Shown here piece after piece: positions 24,574 through 35,579 of a stretch of 64,000 nt of DNA. Location: positions 30,255-94,254 of the forward strand of contig JADJDP010000048.1 of NCBI GenBank assembly GCA_016702645.1, written 5' to 3'. The position numbers and the translations under genes were made by a program. Source of the stretch: Flavobacteriales bacterium. GTDB taxonomy: Bacteria; Bacteroidota; Bacteroidia; Flavobacteriales_F; PHOS-HE28. Under the pieces are notes generated by a model, which did not search any database, was not told the DNA's origin, and worked only from the letters and a program-made list of their open reading frames with translations. Position 1 is the stretch's first letter. Every line of letters starts with the position of its first letter.

Positions 24574-27500
24574 TCACTTCAGAAGGTTGATGTGCCCGAT
24601 GAAATCATCGGCATCACCATCGCGCTCCACCACCACCTTCCAGATGTAGACATCGATCACGGGCTCCTTGCCGCCGACGGTGCCATCCCATCCTTCCTCG
24701 CGGTCCGTGGTGTTGAAGATCTCCAGCCCCCAGCGATCGAAGACCATGAACTTGTACTTCCATCCGGCCTCGGCAGTGTAGCCGTTCAGGACCGGACGGA
24801 AGGTCTCGTTGCGGTCATCATCGTTCGGTGTGAACGTGTTCGGGACGTATATCAGCGGATCGCTATTGACGATCGTGAACTTGCAAAGCGTGTCAGGGCA
24901 ACCGAAGGAATTCACCGCCGTCAGACAAACAACGAAACCACCACCATCCGCCGGGAACACATGCAACGGATGGACCTCCGTTGAGCTTTCACCATCATCG
25001 AAGTCCCACGTATAGGAGACAGCGCCCTGGCTGAGGTTGCTGAACTGGAGCGCATTGGCCAGGCTCACCAACGTATCGGTCATGAAGTCGGCGTACGGTG
25101 TGGGGTTCACCTCGATGCCACCGGGAACCACGAGCGTATCGCTGCAACCCCCCAGCGCCGATGGCGATGAGCGTGATCGTGTAATCACCCGCTTGAGCAT
25201 AGCTGTGCAAGGGAGCGTCCGCCTGTGAACCGGTCGCGTCACCAAAGAGCCAATGGTAACTGCTCGCGTTGATAGACGTGTTCGTGAAGGAGATCGGGCG
25301 ACCCGCACACGCTGGCTGCGGCAATGCAAAGAAGGACGCAAGCGGTGTCGGGTGTACGATGAAGTTCTCGGTGTGGTCGGAGGTGCAACCGAACTGGTTG
25401 GTCGCGACCAGTCGCACGATGTAGGAACCAGCGCCATTGTAGGTGATGGTCGGTTGGTTCAATACGGAAGTACCTGCAACACCGAAGTCCCAGTCGTAGC
25501 TCACCGCCCCTTGCGACAGGTTGGTTGTTTGGATCGTCACCGGTGATGTGCAACTCTCATCGGCGCTCAAGGTGAAGTCCGCCATGGGCAGCGGATGCGC
25601 TACCACCGGGGCGGTGATCGTATCGCTGCAACCGTTCACGTTCTCGGCGATCAAGGTGACCGTATAGCTGTTGGGTACCGTGTAAGTATGGAAAGGGGAT
25701 GGCGCTCCGCTCGTGTTGCCATCGCCGAAATCCCACGAGTAATAACTCGCACCGGAACTGTTGTTGGTGAACGCCACGTCCAGATCGATGCAGCCCGCGC
25801 CGGGATCCACGGTGAAAGCGGCCACCGGTGTGGTGTTAACCGTCACGTTCTGCGTGAGCGAGGCGCTGCATCCGTTCAGCGCGGCGATCACCGTGAGCGT
25901 CACGGGAAAGGTCCCGCTCGAAGCATAACTGTAGGACGGATTCGTGAGCGAGGACGTTCCGCCATCACCGAAGGTCCATTGCGAACCGGTGATGCCTGCG
26001 GACGTGTTCGTGAACGTGAACTCCTCGCCAACGCATACCTCCGTTGGCGTGGTGTTGAACGATACCACCGGCGAGGGCAATACGGTGACCTGTTGGCTGT
26101 ACGCATCGAATCCGCAGCCGAAGGCCGAAAGTTCGATCGTGTACGTACCGGGCAGGTTGTAGGTGTGCGAGAGGTCCTCCGCAAGGCTGAAGTTGCCATC
26201 GCCGAGGTCCCAGTAAAGCGCGGTATCACCACTGGTGTAATGCGTCAGATCAACCGTCAGAGGCGCGCAGCCCTGCACGGGATCCACATTGAAGAAGGAC
26301 ACCACATCGTTCGGCAATACCGTGATCGTGTACTGCGCGGTATCGCTTCCACAATCGTTGCTCGCGATGAGCGTGATGGTGAACGGCGTGTTCATCGTGT
26401 CGGCAACATAAGCGTGCGTCACGATCGTAGCCGAGGAGTTGCTTCCTGTCCCATCACCGAAGTCCCACTCGAAGGCGTCCGGCAGTCCGTAGCTCACATT
26501 GGCGAAGGGCACATCGGCGTAGCTGCAATGCACGTCCACGTTCGGGCCGAAGACCGCTGTTGGAGCCGGCATCACCGTCACCGTGGAACTGGCGAAATCG
26601 TTCCCGCAAACGTTGGTTGCAGTGAGCGAAATGGGATACGTGATGGCATCCTGGGGATCTTCCGGGAAGATGAACGCTGGCGGCCACTGATCGGTACTAG
26701 TGCCCAAGCCACCGAAGTCCCATTCGTAGGTGAGCCCATCGCCAACGGAGAAGTTGTCGAAGTCGATGCTCAACGGACCGCAGCCGGTATCGGCGCTGAG
26801 CGTGAGCACCGCTTGCGGAACATCCCATACTTGCACCGTGCTGTAGATGGTATCCGTGCAACCCGCGCCCGTACCTGCCACGAGCATCACATTGAACACA
26901 CCCGTGGTGGTATACGTGTGGAAAGGATCCGTGACGAAGGAGGTGGTATTGTCACCGAAGTCCCACTCCGCCGTATTCGCACCCACGCTGTTGTTCGTGA
27001 ACGCGAACGGTACGTTTGCGCATGCGATCGGCGCATTGGTGAAATCGGCCGTGGGTAGCGGATACACGGTCACGAGAGCACCATCGCTGTTGGAGCAACC
27101 TGTAACTGGATCGGTGTACTGGTAGTTCACCGGATTGCCACCGGGCAATGCCAGCAACGGATCGAAGAGACCGGCCGCATCCACACCAGTGCCGCTCCAG
27201 GTCCCACCTGCAGGGTTCGCTGTCAGTTGCTGCAAGCCACCATCAAGGCATACGGCGATGTCCGTTCCTGCATCAACGATCGGCAGATCGTTCACCGTGA
27301 TCGTCACTTGGTCCTGCAACAAACAAGTCGCTGCGCCAAAGGAATAGGTGAGCGTATAGCTGCCGGGTATGCTCGTATCGAGCAAACCCGCCGCATCCAC
27401 TTGTGGACCGCTCCACGATCCGCCGACCGGAGTTCCGTTCAATTGCAGCGGACCACTGGCAACGCACACCGCTGCATCCGGACCAGCGTCCGCAGGCACC

Positions 27501-30500
27501 ACCACAGGCTGGATGTCCACGGTGATCTGGTCGCTCGCCGAGCAACCGTTCGCATCGGTGTAACTATAGGTAAGTATGTCGTTGGCCACACCGGCAGGCG
27601 TGATCTCACCCGAAGGAGTAACGGCGATGGTGGTTCCGGTCCATGTTCCACCTGCTGGTGCACCACCAAGCTGGTAGGGGATCGGTTGATCGCACAGCAC
27701 AACATCAGGACCAGCGTTGACCACGGGCAGCGGGCTGACCGTTGCGTTCATCGTAGCAACGGATGCGCAACCGCTCGCATTGGCGAAGCTGTAGGTGAGC
27801 ACATGCGTGCCACCCGGCACACTTCCGGGATCGAATTCCCATGGGGGGCCGCTAACGCCGGTGCCGCTCCAAGTGCCACCCGCAGGAACACCGTTCAATG
27901 CGATGGGCGCTGCATCCGCGCATCCGTTGAAATCAGGAGGCACAACGAGGATGGTGGCAGGAACAACGTTCACGATCGTTTGATCGCTCGTTGCGCACGT
28001 GCCCGTCCCATAGTTGTACGTCACGTTGAAGTTGCCCACGGTGCTAGGCGTGAACCAGCCACCCGGGCCAGCACCCACCCATGTTCCGCCTGCTGGCGAT
28101 CCATTCAGTTGGGTTGGTGTATTGCTTTGGCACATGGAAACATCGGGACCCGCATCGGCGAATTGCGTCACCGCTTGCACGGTCACATCAACCTGGTCCG
28201 TGCTTGTGCAGCCGTTCGCGTTGGTGTGCGTGTAGGTGAGCGTAACAACTCCCAATTGGCCGGGGGTTGGTGTGAACACACCTGCGGCCGTGACACCTGC
28301 ACCGCTCCATGCACCCGGAGCGGGGGCACCCACGAGGTTCGTCGGGATCGCTTGATCACAGAATGTCTGGTCGACACCAGCGCTCACCACTGGCAACGGA
28401 TACACGGTCACATTCACCGTGGTGCTTCCGGGACAGCCGCCGAGATCACCGGAGACCGTATAGGTGGTGGTCAACGCAGGGCTGGTGGTGATCGTTGGAC
28501 CCGTACCAATGAGCGTCGCACCGATGAACCACTGATAATTGCCCGCACCGTTCGCGGTGAGCGTAGTGCTTTGTCCATTGCAGATCGCCGCGCTCGGCGG
28601 GTTCACCGTCACCGTTGGCGCCGCGATCACTTGCACGTTCACAGTGGCGGCCGGGCCTGAGCAACCGCTGCTGATCGCCACCACCGAGTACACGCCCGCA
28701 TTCCCGGCTGTGATGTTGGGGATTGTCACCGAGGCGGCGTTGCTGATCACCGTTCCTTGCGGATTGGTCCATTGGAAGGTGACACCCGGGATCGGTGTTG
28801 CGGAGAGCGACAAGGTCTGCCCTGCACATACAGGACTATTGCTGGCGATCACCGGCAACGGTGGCAAGGTGCCAATGGCGAGGTTCGCGTTCGCCGTTGC
28901 GTTGCCGCACGCGTTGGTCACCGTGACCGAAAGCGTGGGGCTGCCCGCACTATTGAAACAGATGGAACCCGGCGAAGCAGCCGCCGAGTTCGCGGGCGTG
29001 CCGCCGGGGAAGCTCCATGCGTAGGTGGTTATCGGAGAGCCACAGTTCTGCACCACTGCGCTCGGGTTCACGCATTGCGTGGCGCAGATCCCTGACAACG
29101 GGTTGATACTGACCTGCGGTGGCGAGGCGATACTGAACACCTGCTGCACTGGCGGCACGTTGCAGGTGTTGATGGCCTGATACTGTACCGTGTACGTACC
29201 GGGCAACGTAAAGGCGAATTGCGGCTGAAGGCTCGTCAATGTTCCGCTCGTGAGATTCCAAGCCGCACCACCACAAACGGAGGCCACCCCGTTCACCGTC
29301 CATTGGTGCGTGATCTGGCAATTCTGTCCGAATACGCTGGTGTTCGTGTTCACCGGTGCATAGGGTGCGCACAACGGAGCCGGCAAAAGCGTGAACGAGG
29401 GAACAGGTGGTTGCTCAATGCACACGGTGCGAGAAAGCGTATCGCCTCCGCAACTATTGCCGCTGATCAACCGAATGGTGTAAACACCCGGTGTGGTGAA
29501 GTTGACGCCCAGGCTCGTACTGCCCGAGATCCACGAACTCGGATCGTAGTTGGCACCCGTGAACCCGTTATCGTTGCCAAGCGTGCCACCGGTGCTCCAG
29601 CCCGCGGCAGGAGTGATGCTCCAAAGCAGGGCTGGTGTGATGTCGCAACTGTTGCCCTGCACTTCGTTCCCGATGCTCGTACTGGTGAAGGTCACCGTGG
29701 TGTTCACGCACGCGGTGTCGCTCGGGCTAATGGTGAAATCTGTACTGCCCGCAAGGCTCACCACAATGGGCAGGATCGTGCTACCGCTGGTACCGCAAGG
29801 GTTCTCCACGAGCATGTTCGCCGAGAAGCTGTTCTGGTAGGTGTTCACACCATCCGTGCTCGTGGTTCCGCAGGAGCCGATGCTGAAGATGTGCGTAATG
29901 GATGCAGGTGGCGGATGCGAATACTGGATGGGCGGAGTGCCATCGTTGAAGGTGATGGTATAGATCGTTCCCGGCGTGTTCGTAGCCCAGCCAACGATCG
30001 GAAAGGTGAGCGTGATGGGTCCGCAGCCCTGGGTGCTACCGGGGTTCACCAGCGCACCAGCCGGGTTGGTGCCGAGGAATACATTGTAGGTCTGGGTGTC
30101 GCCGCAGCCATTGGGCTGGGTGATCGTGTACGTGATGGTGTTGATCCCTTGGCTATAGGTGTGAGCCTGGGTGGGCCAGGTGGCCCCGTTGGAAGTGAAG
30201 TTCGGTGAGCCGTCACCCCAATTGATGGTGTGCGTGCTACCGGCTGCTGCGGTCCCGGAGAAATCGAATTGGAAGGAGGAGGTCGGGTTGGCCGAACACT
30301 TGTAGAAGGTGGCTTCACCATTGAACACCGTGAAGGCCGCGTTCGGGCTGGTCATAGCGGCATCGGCCGTAGGGTTCACGGTCACCGTGACGTTATCGTT
30401 GTCCTGGCAACCATCATCGTCCGTAACGGTGAGCGTGTAAACCGTGGTGGAAGTGGGTGAGGCGACCGGGTTGGCGATCGTGGGATCGCTCAGGCCCGCA

Positions 30501-30697
30501 ATGGGTGTCCAGCTATAGGTATAGGGATTGTTCCCGTTGCTGATATTGCTGTTCAGCTGTACCGAAGCACCCGCGCAGATAGGCGTGGGGTTGGCCGGGG
30601 TAATGTTCACGTTCAGGTTGCACGGCTGCCCGAACGCATCGCCCGCCAGGAGCGACAACACAACAAGAAGGAGGCTACAGCGCAGGCTGAGGTTCAT
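24574..30697 (-). CDS. Giant PKD-domain surface protein with type B T9SS (gliding-type) C-terminus
   Basis: About 2,040 residues once a one-base shift in a run of six C at 25148-25153 is repaired. A signal peptide (MNLSLRCSLLLVVLSLLAGDAFG, cut before QPC) is followed by Ig-like cassettes rich in Cys, Thr, Gly and Pro (repeated P-x-A-G-G-T-W-S/T-G units at 27.1-28.3 kb), then nine PKD repeats with WDFGDG-like cores (24.9-27.0 kb), and finally a CHU_C domain: YVPNTFTPNDDDRNETFRP, FMVFDRWGLEIFNT, GWDGTVGG, VYIWKVVV. Such proteins are exported by the T9SS and act as adhesins. Its stop abuts that of the convergent neighbour. Confidence 0.9.
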
Positions 30698-30932
30698 CAA
30701 GGCACACGTTATCGGGTGCAAACTACCGGGGTGGACTTTCACGTAGCCCGCTGCTCGCAAGGGTTTTATCAACCAAGTCCGCTGTATTAGGACGGCCGCC
30801 GGGGACGGACCGTTGCCTGCCCCGGCTTTCGCTACGGCCAGCTCCCCGGACCTGTATATCCTATGAACGGAATGGCAGGGTCGCGTGTACGGCTGGGTGA
30901 TCGGTCACCGTTCACCCCAAAAAGACACCACC

Positions 30933-31781
30933 ATGATCCTCGCAGCATCCCTCCTCCTGCTCCTTGTGTTCGCCGCCCTGCTAGCCACCGGCACTGGCTG
31001 GAGCAACGTGCTTTCCAGCACGCGCAATGAAGTGGTTTTCGCCGGGCGGAACCAAGCCTACGGTGCGTACACCATTCGCCGGGAGCACCACCGCGTGATG
31101 ATGATCGCGTTCGGAACTGCATCCCTCCTCGTTGGTTCCGTTCTCGTACTCCCGAAGCTCCTGGCCACCAAGCCATTGGAGATACCGTCCAGCCTACCCA
31201 AGCCTGAAGATGGGGTCATCTTCGAGGTACCACAGCCCACACCAGCACCTGCTCCCCGAGCCGTTCCAACCCCACCACAACCGAACCCCAACCCCGATCC
31301 CTTCGCCAACCCCCTCGTGGTTGATTCCGTGAAGGTGGTTCCGGTCGTTGACACCTCGGCCCGCGTGGTCGGTCCGGTTGGCCCGGTTGGCCCAGTTGGC
31401 CCGGTAGGTCCCGTCGGACCGGTAGGCCCCACCGGTGGCGAGCGCGACACCTCGCTGATCGTGGATGCTGCCATGGCAGACATGGCTCCGGAATATCCAG
31501 GCGGCATGCCCGGGCTGTACAACGACCTTACCGATATGATCCGCTACCCGGACATCGACATCAGCGGAGGCAAACAGGGCAAGGTGTTCGTGAGCTTCGT
31601 GGTGAACGAAAGCGGCGAGGTGACCAGCGTGGAAGTCTTGCGCGGCGTTAGCCGAACCTTGGATGCCGAAGCGGTGCGTGTGGTCCGCAAACTGAAGCGT
31701 TGGAAGCCCGGGGTCGACAACGGACATCCGGTGAAGGTCCGCTATCGCCTGCCCATCAATTTCAAGCTGGCTGGCGGCTAG
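30933..31781 (+). CDS. TonB-like energy transducer with collagen-like linker
   Basis: A 282-residue inner-membrane protein. One N-terminal helix (ILAASLLLLLVFAALLATGTG), a second (VMMIAFGTASLLVGSVLVLP), then a long Pro-rich periplasmic span (PQPTPAPAPRAVPTPPQPNPNPDP), a run of six GPV plus one GPT triplets (residues 147-167), and a TonB C-terminal domain (QGKVFVSFVVNESGEVTSVEVLRGVSRTLDAEAVRVVRKLKRWKPG). It would transmit proton-motive force to outer-membrane receptors. ExbB/ExbD are not nearby. Start at 30933 fits the first helix. Confidence 0.88.
   Translation: MILAASLLLLLVFAALLATGTGWSNVLSSTRNEVVFAGRNQAYGAYTIRREHHRVMMIAFGTASLLVGSVLVLPKLLATKPLEIPSSLPKPEDGVIFEVPQPTPAPAPRAVPTPPQPNPNPDPFANPLVVDSVKVVPVVDTSARVVGPVGPVGPVGPVGPVGPVGPTGGERDTSLIVDAAMADMAPEYPGGMPGLYNDLTDMIRYPDIDISGGKQGKVFVSFVVNESGEVTSVEVLRGVSRTLDAEAVRVVRKLKRWKPGVDNGHPVKVRYRLPINFKLAGG
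31371..31433 (+). repeat. Nine-base tandem repeat coding GPV triplets
   Basis: Seven copies of a nine-base unit (GGTCCGGTT-like, with synonymous differences) encode six GPV and one GPT in the linker of the TonB-like protein. Confidence 0.85.
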
Positions 31782-31787
31782 CCGGAC

Positions 31788-32450
31788 CTAGGTTCGATCG
31801 AGAAGAGCGCGGCGAACGGCCGCGCTCACTTCTTCGGCCCTGCTGTACACCATGAAGTGGGTGCCACCCGGAACCACGATGGGCTCCTTGATCAAGCTGA
31901 TCGGCATCAAGCGGTCCTTGTCGCCATGGATATGCACGAGCTTCTTCAACGGTGAAGTCGGCCCGTTCCAATGGATCACCGCGTCCATCATCACCCGAAG
32001 ATCCCGCGCGCTGAACGTGGAGAGCATCAGCTGACCGAGTTCCTGCGAGGCGCGGTCCTCCATTCCCAAGGTCCATCGCAAGATCCGCAGGAAAGGCACC
32101 ACGCGCCGCACCATTACATCGGTCACCATCCGTTCCGGCCGCAGACCCCGCATCATCCGGATGTTCCAAGGCATCTCGCTCCTGCCCTTCCAGCTGCTGA
32201 TCAGGACCACGCACTTCGGGTCCGTGATGGCCGCAAGTTCCTGCGCGACCATTCCGCCCATGCTCACTCCGAGCAATCCATGCGGTCGGCTGCGATCGAT
32301 CTTGTGGGCAAGCTCCTGCGCGAATTGGCGCAAGCTGGCATGCTCCGGCATACGTGGCCAGTCCAGGTAGTGCAGCGTGTGCTCCGGTAGTGCCAACCGA
32401 TCGAACAGCCGGTGATCAGCGCCCAGACCCGGGATCAGATAAAGGTCCAT
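31788..32450 (-). CDS. Alpha/beta hydrolase
   Basis: A 220-residue cytosolic hydrolase. Nucleophile elbow GVSMGG, acid in HGDKDRLMP, and base in GGTHFMVYSR give a complete Ser-Asp-His triad. The opening LYLIPGLGADHRLFDRL is typical of small esterases of this fold. Substrate not predictable. It follows terC by 17 bases on the same strand and is convergent with the TonB-like gene (six-base gap). Confidence 0.88.
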   Translation of the reverse strand: MDLYLIPGLGADHRLFDRLALPEHTLHYLDWPRMPEHASLRQFAQELAHKIDRSRPHGLLGVSMGGMVAQELAAITDPKCVVLISSWKGRSEMPWNIRMMRGLRPERMVTDVMVRRVVPFLRILRWTLGMEDRASQELGQLMLSTFSARDLRVMMDAVIHWNGPTSPLKKLVHIHGDKDRLMPISLIKEPIVVPGGTHFMVYSRAEEVSAAVRRALLDRT

Positions 32451-32467
32451 GCTGACGACAACACCGT

Positions 32468-33208
32468 CTACCTGTTCAACTTCACCACATGCGACTTGCG
32501 CGCGCGCATGTTCAGCAGTTCCACACCGAAGCTGAAGGCCATGGCCACGTATGCGTAACCCTTCGGGATCTCGCTGTGGTGGATCGGCTCGAGGCCCTCG
32601 AAGAACAGCATGAAGCCCACCATGACCAGGAAGGAGAGCGCAAGCATCTTCAGAGCGGGGTGCTTTTCGATGAAGCTGCTGATGGCGTTGGCGAAGAAGA
32701 ACATCACGATCATGGCGATGATCACCGCGATGATCATGATCTCGATGTGATCCGCCAATCCGATCGCCGTTACGATGCTGTCGAAGGAGAACACGGCGTC
32801 CACGAGTATGATCTGCGTCATCATCGCACCGAAGCCGACGTTCTTCACTGCCTTGTCGGAACCCACCTCCTCTCCTTCCAGCTTGTGGTGGATCTCCTTC
32901 ACCGCCTTGTAGAGCAGGAACAAACCGCCGAAGAACATGATGCAGTTGCGCAGGTTGAAGCCATAGCCCATCAAGGAGAAGAGCTCGTTCTCGCCGTTGT
33001 GCACCAACCATCCGAGCCCTATGAGCAGTCCACTGCGCATCAGGATGCCGAGCACCATCCACAGGCGTCGCGCTTTCAGGCGGTCCTTCTCGGGCATGCG
33101 CCCCAGAATGATGCTGACGAAGATGACGTTGTCGATGCCCAGCACGATCTCGAGCAGGGCGAGCGTGATCAAGCTGATGAGGGAGGCGAGGGAGAAGAGT
33201 TCTTCCAT
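32468..33208 (-). CDS. TerC-family integral membrane protein
   Basis: A 246-residue inner-membrane protein with about seven hydrophobic helices. The acidic helix motifs LEIVLGIDNVIF and VDAVFSFDSIVTAIG are diagnostic and are thought to coordinate metal during Mn2+ export; tellurite resistance is the historic label. The start at 33208 is chosen over 33493 because MEELFSLASLISLITLALLEIVLGID is the family N-terminus and a GAACTTCG box lies five bases before it. Confidence 0.92.
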   Translation of the reverse strand: MEELFSLASLISLITLALLEIVLGIDNVIFVSIILGRMPEKDRLKARRLWMVLGILMRSGLLIGLGWLVHNGENELFSLMGYGFNLRNCIMFFGGLFLLYKAVKEIHHKLEGEEVGSDKAVKNVGFGAMMTQIILVDAVFSFDSIVTAIGLADHIEIMIIAVIIAMIVMFFFANAISSFIEKHPALKMLALSFLVMVGFMLFFEGLEPIHHSEIPKGYAYVAMAFSFGVELLNMRARKSHVVKLNR

Positions 33209-33301
33209 GGCGGCGAAGTTCGGAACGGATCGCGCAGACGGCTCCACGAGGGCAGCATTCACGAACTTCCGCGTGTCTTGCAGAACATAGAACACACCCA
33301 C

Positions 33302-34081
33302 ATGCGCCACATTCTCCTCACTACAATGCTGATTTGCGCAGCGCCCGGTTCCGCCCAATTGTTCAACGGCAGCTTCGAACAAGCCGGAGCACCAAGCATT
33401 GAGGGTTGGGAATGGGCATGTTCCGATCCAGGTCAGCCGAACACCGCCGCACCCGGCAGTGGCTCGTGGTGTGTGACCAAGGAACCCGGCCATGCCAAGG
33501 GCTGCTTCCCAAGCTACATCTTCCAGCGGTTGCCCGATCTCGTCGATGGGCAGTTGGTGACCGTGAGCGGTTGGTTACGCTGCGATGACGATGTGATCTG
33601 CCTCGGTGCGTACATTGGTATTGGCACCTTGGACAATGGGCAGGTCATCTACGACGACCTCGTTGGAACGACGGACTTCACTTGGACCTACATGTCCATC
33701 ACCGATACCGTTGAGCTCAATGGGGGCGACACTGCGGTTGTGGTGCTAACCAGCGGTTTCATCGGTGGACCGATCAATCCAACACCAGGCTACTTTGACG
33801 GGATCTCGCTGGAGATGAACACTGGAATATCGGTTCGGCAGGACGCCGACTTACGGAGCTACTTCGACCCCGCGACGAACAGCTTGTTCCTGTCATGCGG
33901 GAATACCGTTCTACGCGCTGTTCGCTTGCACGACCTTACGGGACGTACGCTGCTCGTGTCGGCCGATCGCGCCAACGGGTCTTCTGCGCGCCTGGACCTG
34001 AACGGACTACCAACGGGTGTGTACTTCGCCAGTGTTAGCACGGATCAGGGCGAGCAAGCGATCCGCTTCGTGGTGCCGTGA
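33302..34081 (+). CDS. Secreted protein with T9SS type A sorting domain
   Basis: A 259-residue exported protein. Signal peptide RHILLTTMLICAAPGSA, then a jelly-roll-like domain opening NGSFEQAGAPSIEGWEWACSD, the form of carbohydrate-binding-like modules that sense or bind a ligand at the surface. The final 80 residues are a type A C-terminal domain (AVRLHDLTGRTLLV, LDLNGLPTGVYFASV, ending IRFVVP). No enzyme domain. Divergent from terC and convergent with hutH (four-base gap). Confidence 0.85.
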   Translation: MRHILLTTMLICAAPGSAQLFNGSFEQAGAPSIEGWEWACSDPGQPNTAAPGSGSWCVTKEPGHAKGCFPSYIFQRLPDLVDGQLVTVSGWLRCDDDVICLGAYIGIGTLDNGQVIYDDLVGTTDFTWTYMSITDTVELNGGDTAVVVLTSGFIGGPINPTPGYFDGISLEMNTGISVRQDADLRSYFDPATNSLFLSCGNTVLRAVRLHDLTGRTLLVSADRANGSSARLDLNGLPTGVYFASVSTDQGEQAIRFVVP

Positions 34082-34085
34082 GGCC

Positions 34086-35579
34086 CTACGAAATGGGCAG
34101 GCTCTGCAGAAAGGCCAGCGACGCTTCCATCAGGTCGTGCATCACCACATCCTCCTTCACGAAGGGCACCCGCTCACGCAATGCAGCATGCAGCGAGCCA
34201 ATGCGGGCCGAGCTCCTGGCCGGGCGACGGAACTCCAACGCCTGTGCAGCGGTGAAAAGTTCGATCGCGAGGATGCGCTCCACATCCTGCACCACCTGCC
34301 AGGTCTTGATCGCGGCGGCAGCACCCATGCTCACATGGTCCTCCTGCCCGTTGCTGCTGTCGATGGTGTCCACACTGTTGGGCATGCACCGTTGCTTGTT
34401 CGCGCTCACCAAGGATGCCGCCGTGTAGTGCGGGATCATGAAGCCGCTGTTGAGTCCGGGCTTCGCAACGAGGAAGGCAGGCAAGCCGCGCTGACCGCCC
34501 ACCAGCTTGTAGGTGCGTCGTTCGCTGATGCTACCCAACTCGGCAACAGCGATCGCAAGGAAGTCCAGCGCGAGCGCAAGCGGCTGACCGTGGAAGTTAC
34601 CGGCGCTGATCACCAGATCCTCGTCGTCGAACACGGTCGGGTTATCCGTTACCGATTCGAGTTCGCATTCCACCACGCGCTCCACGTAGGCGATGGCGTC
34701 ACGTGATGCACCATGTACTTGCGGAATGCAGCGGAACGAATACGGATCCTGCACATGCTCCTTCTTGCGTTCGATCAATGCGCTGCCTTTGAGCAGATCG
34801 CGCATGTGTCCCGCCACCACCGCCTGGCCGGGATGCGGGCGCACCGCATGCACCGAAGCATGGAAGGGCTCGATGCGGCCGTCGTACGCATCCAGCGACA
34901 TGGCCGCGATCACATCAGCGAGGTGCGCAAGTCGCGTTGCTTTCAAGGTGAGCAACGAGGCGTACGCGTTCATGAACTGCGTACCGTTGAGCAGCGCCAG
35001 TCCTTCCTTCGGACCGAGCTCCAGTGGCTTCCAGCCGAACTTCTTCAATGCCTGTGCGCTGGACATGCGCTTGCCTGCGACGATGACTTCACCAAGACCC
35101 AAAAGCGGAAGGCTCAGGTGCGCGAGCGGAGCGAGATCGCCGCTTGCACCGAGCGAACCGCGTTCGTACACCACCGGCAGCACATCGGCATTGTACATGT
35201 CGATGAGGCGCTGAACCGTAGCGGGTGCCACGGCGCTATGACCGAAGGCCATGTTCTGCACCTTCAGCACCAGCATCGCGCGCACGATATCCGCAGGCAC
35301 CGGATCACCGCTGCCGCAGGCGTGGCTCATCACCAAATTCTTCTGCAACTGCGCCAGATCCTTCTTCGCGATGCTTGTGTTGTGCAGGGCGCCGAAGCCG
35401 GTGTTGACTCCGTAGATCGGTGCATCGCTCTTCTTCAAGCGATCCAGCAAATAGGCGTGACTACGCTTGACAGCCGCGAGCGCATCGGCACCGAGCGCGA
35501 TGGGTGTGCGCGAATCCAGAATGTGCTCCAGTTCGCGAAGCTCAAGACCAACAGTACCGATCAAGTGGGGCTTGCTCAT
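34086..35579 (-). CDS. hutH: Histidine ammonia-lyase
   Basis: Converts L-histidine to trans-urocanate and ammonia. The MIO cofactor tripeptide Ala145-Ser146-Gly147 is intact in GSLGASGDLAPLAHL; YGVNTGFGAL and NFHGQPLALALDFLAIA are other family blocks. 497 residues, full length. The ATG overlaps the hisS stop by four bases, so it is coupled to histidyl-tRNA synthetase. hutU, hutI and hutG are absent from the window. A tyrosine-specific lyase cannot be excluded, since Ser/Cys/His at the substrate-selective position was not checked against a structure. Confidence 0.93.
   Translation of the reverse strand: MSKPHLIGTVGLELRELEHILDSRTPIALGADALAAVKRSHAYLLDRLKKSDAPIYGVNTGFGALHNTSIAKKDLAQLQKNLVMSHACGSGDPVPADIVRAMLVLKVQNMAFGHSAVAPATVQRLIDMYNADVLPVVYERGSLGASGDLAPLAHLSLPLLGLGEVIVAGKRMSSAQALKKFGWKPLELGPKEGLALLNGTQFMNAYASLLTLKATRLAHLADVIAAMSLDAYDGRIEPFHASVHAVRPHPGQAVVAGHMRDLLKGSALIERKKEHVQDPYSFRCIPQVHGASRDAIAYVERVVECELESVTDNPTVFDDEDLVISAGNFHGQPLALALDFLAIAVAELGSISERRTYKLVGGQRGLPAFLVAKPGLNSGFMIPHYTAASLVSANKQRCMPNSVDTIDSSNGQEDHVSMGAAAAIKTWQVVQDVERILAIELFTAAQALEFRRPARSSARIGSLHAALRERVPFVKEDVVMHDLMEASLAFLQSLPIS

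Noticed and set aside
25595..28660. Two long plus-strand frames opposite the PKD giant
   Set aside because: They mirror the repeated PKD/Ig codons and show Arg/His-rich shadow composition, no start signals.
24574..30697. CRISPR-like repeats in the PKD region
   Set aside because: Similarity is at protein level (PKD and Ig modules) with divergent DNA; no constant repeats with unique spacers.
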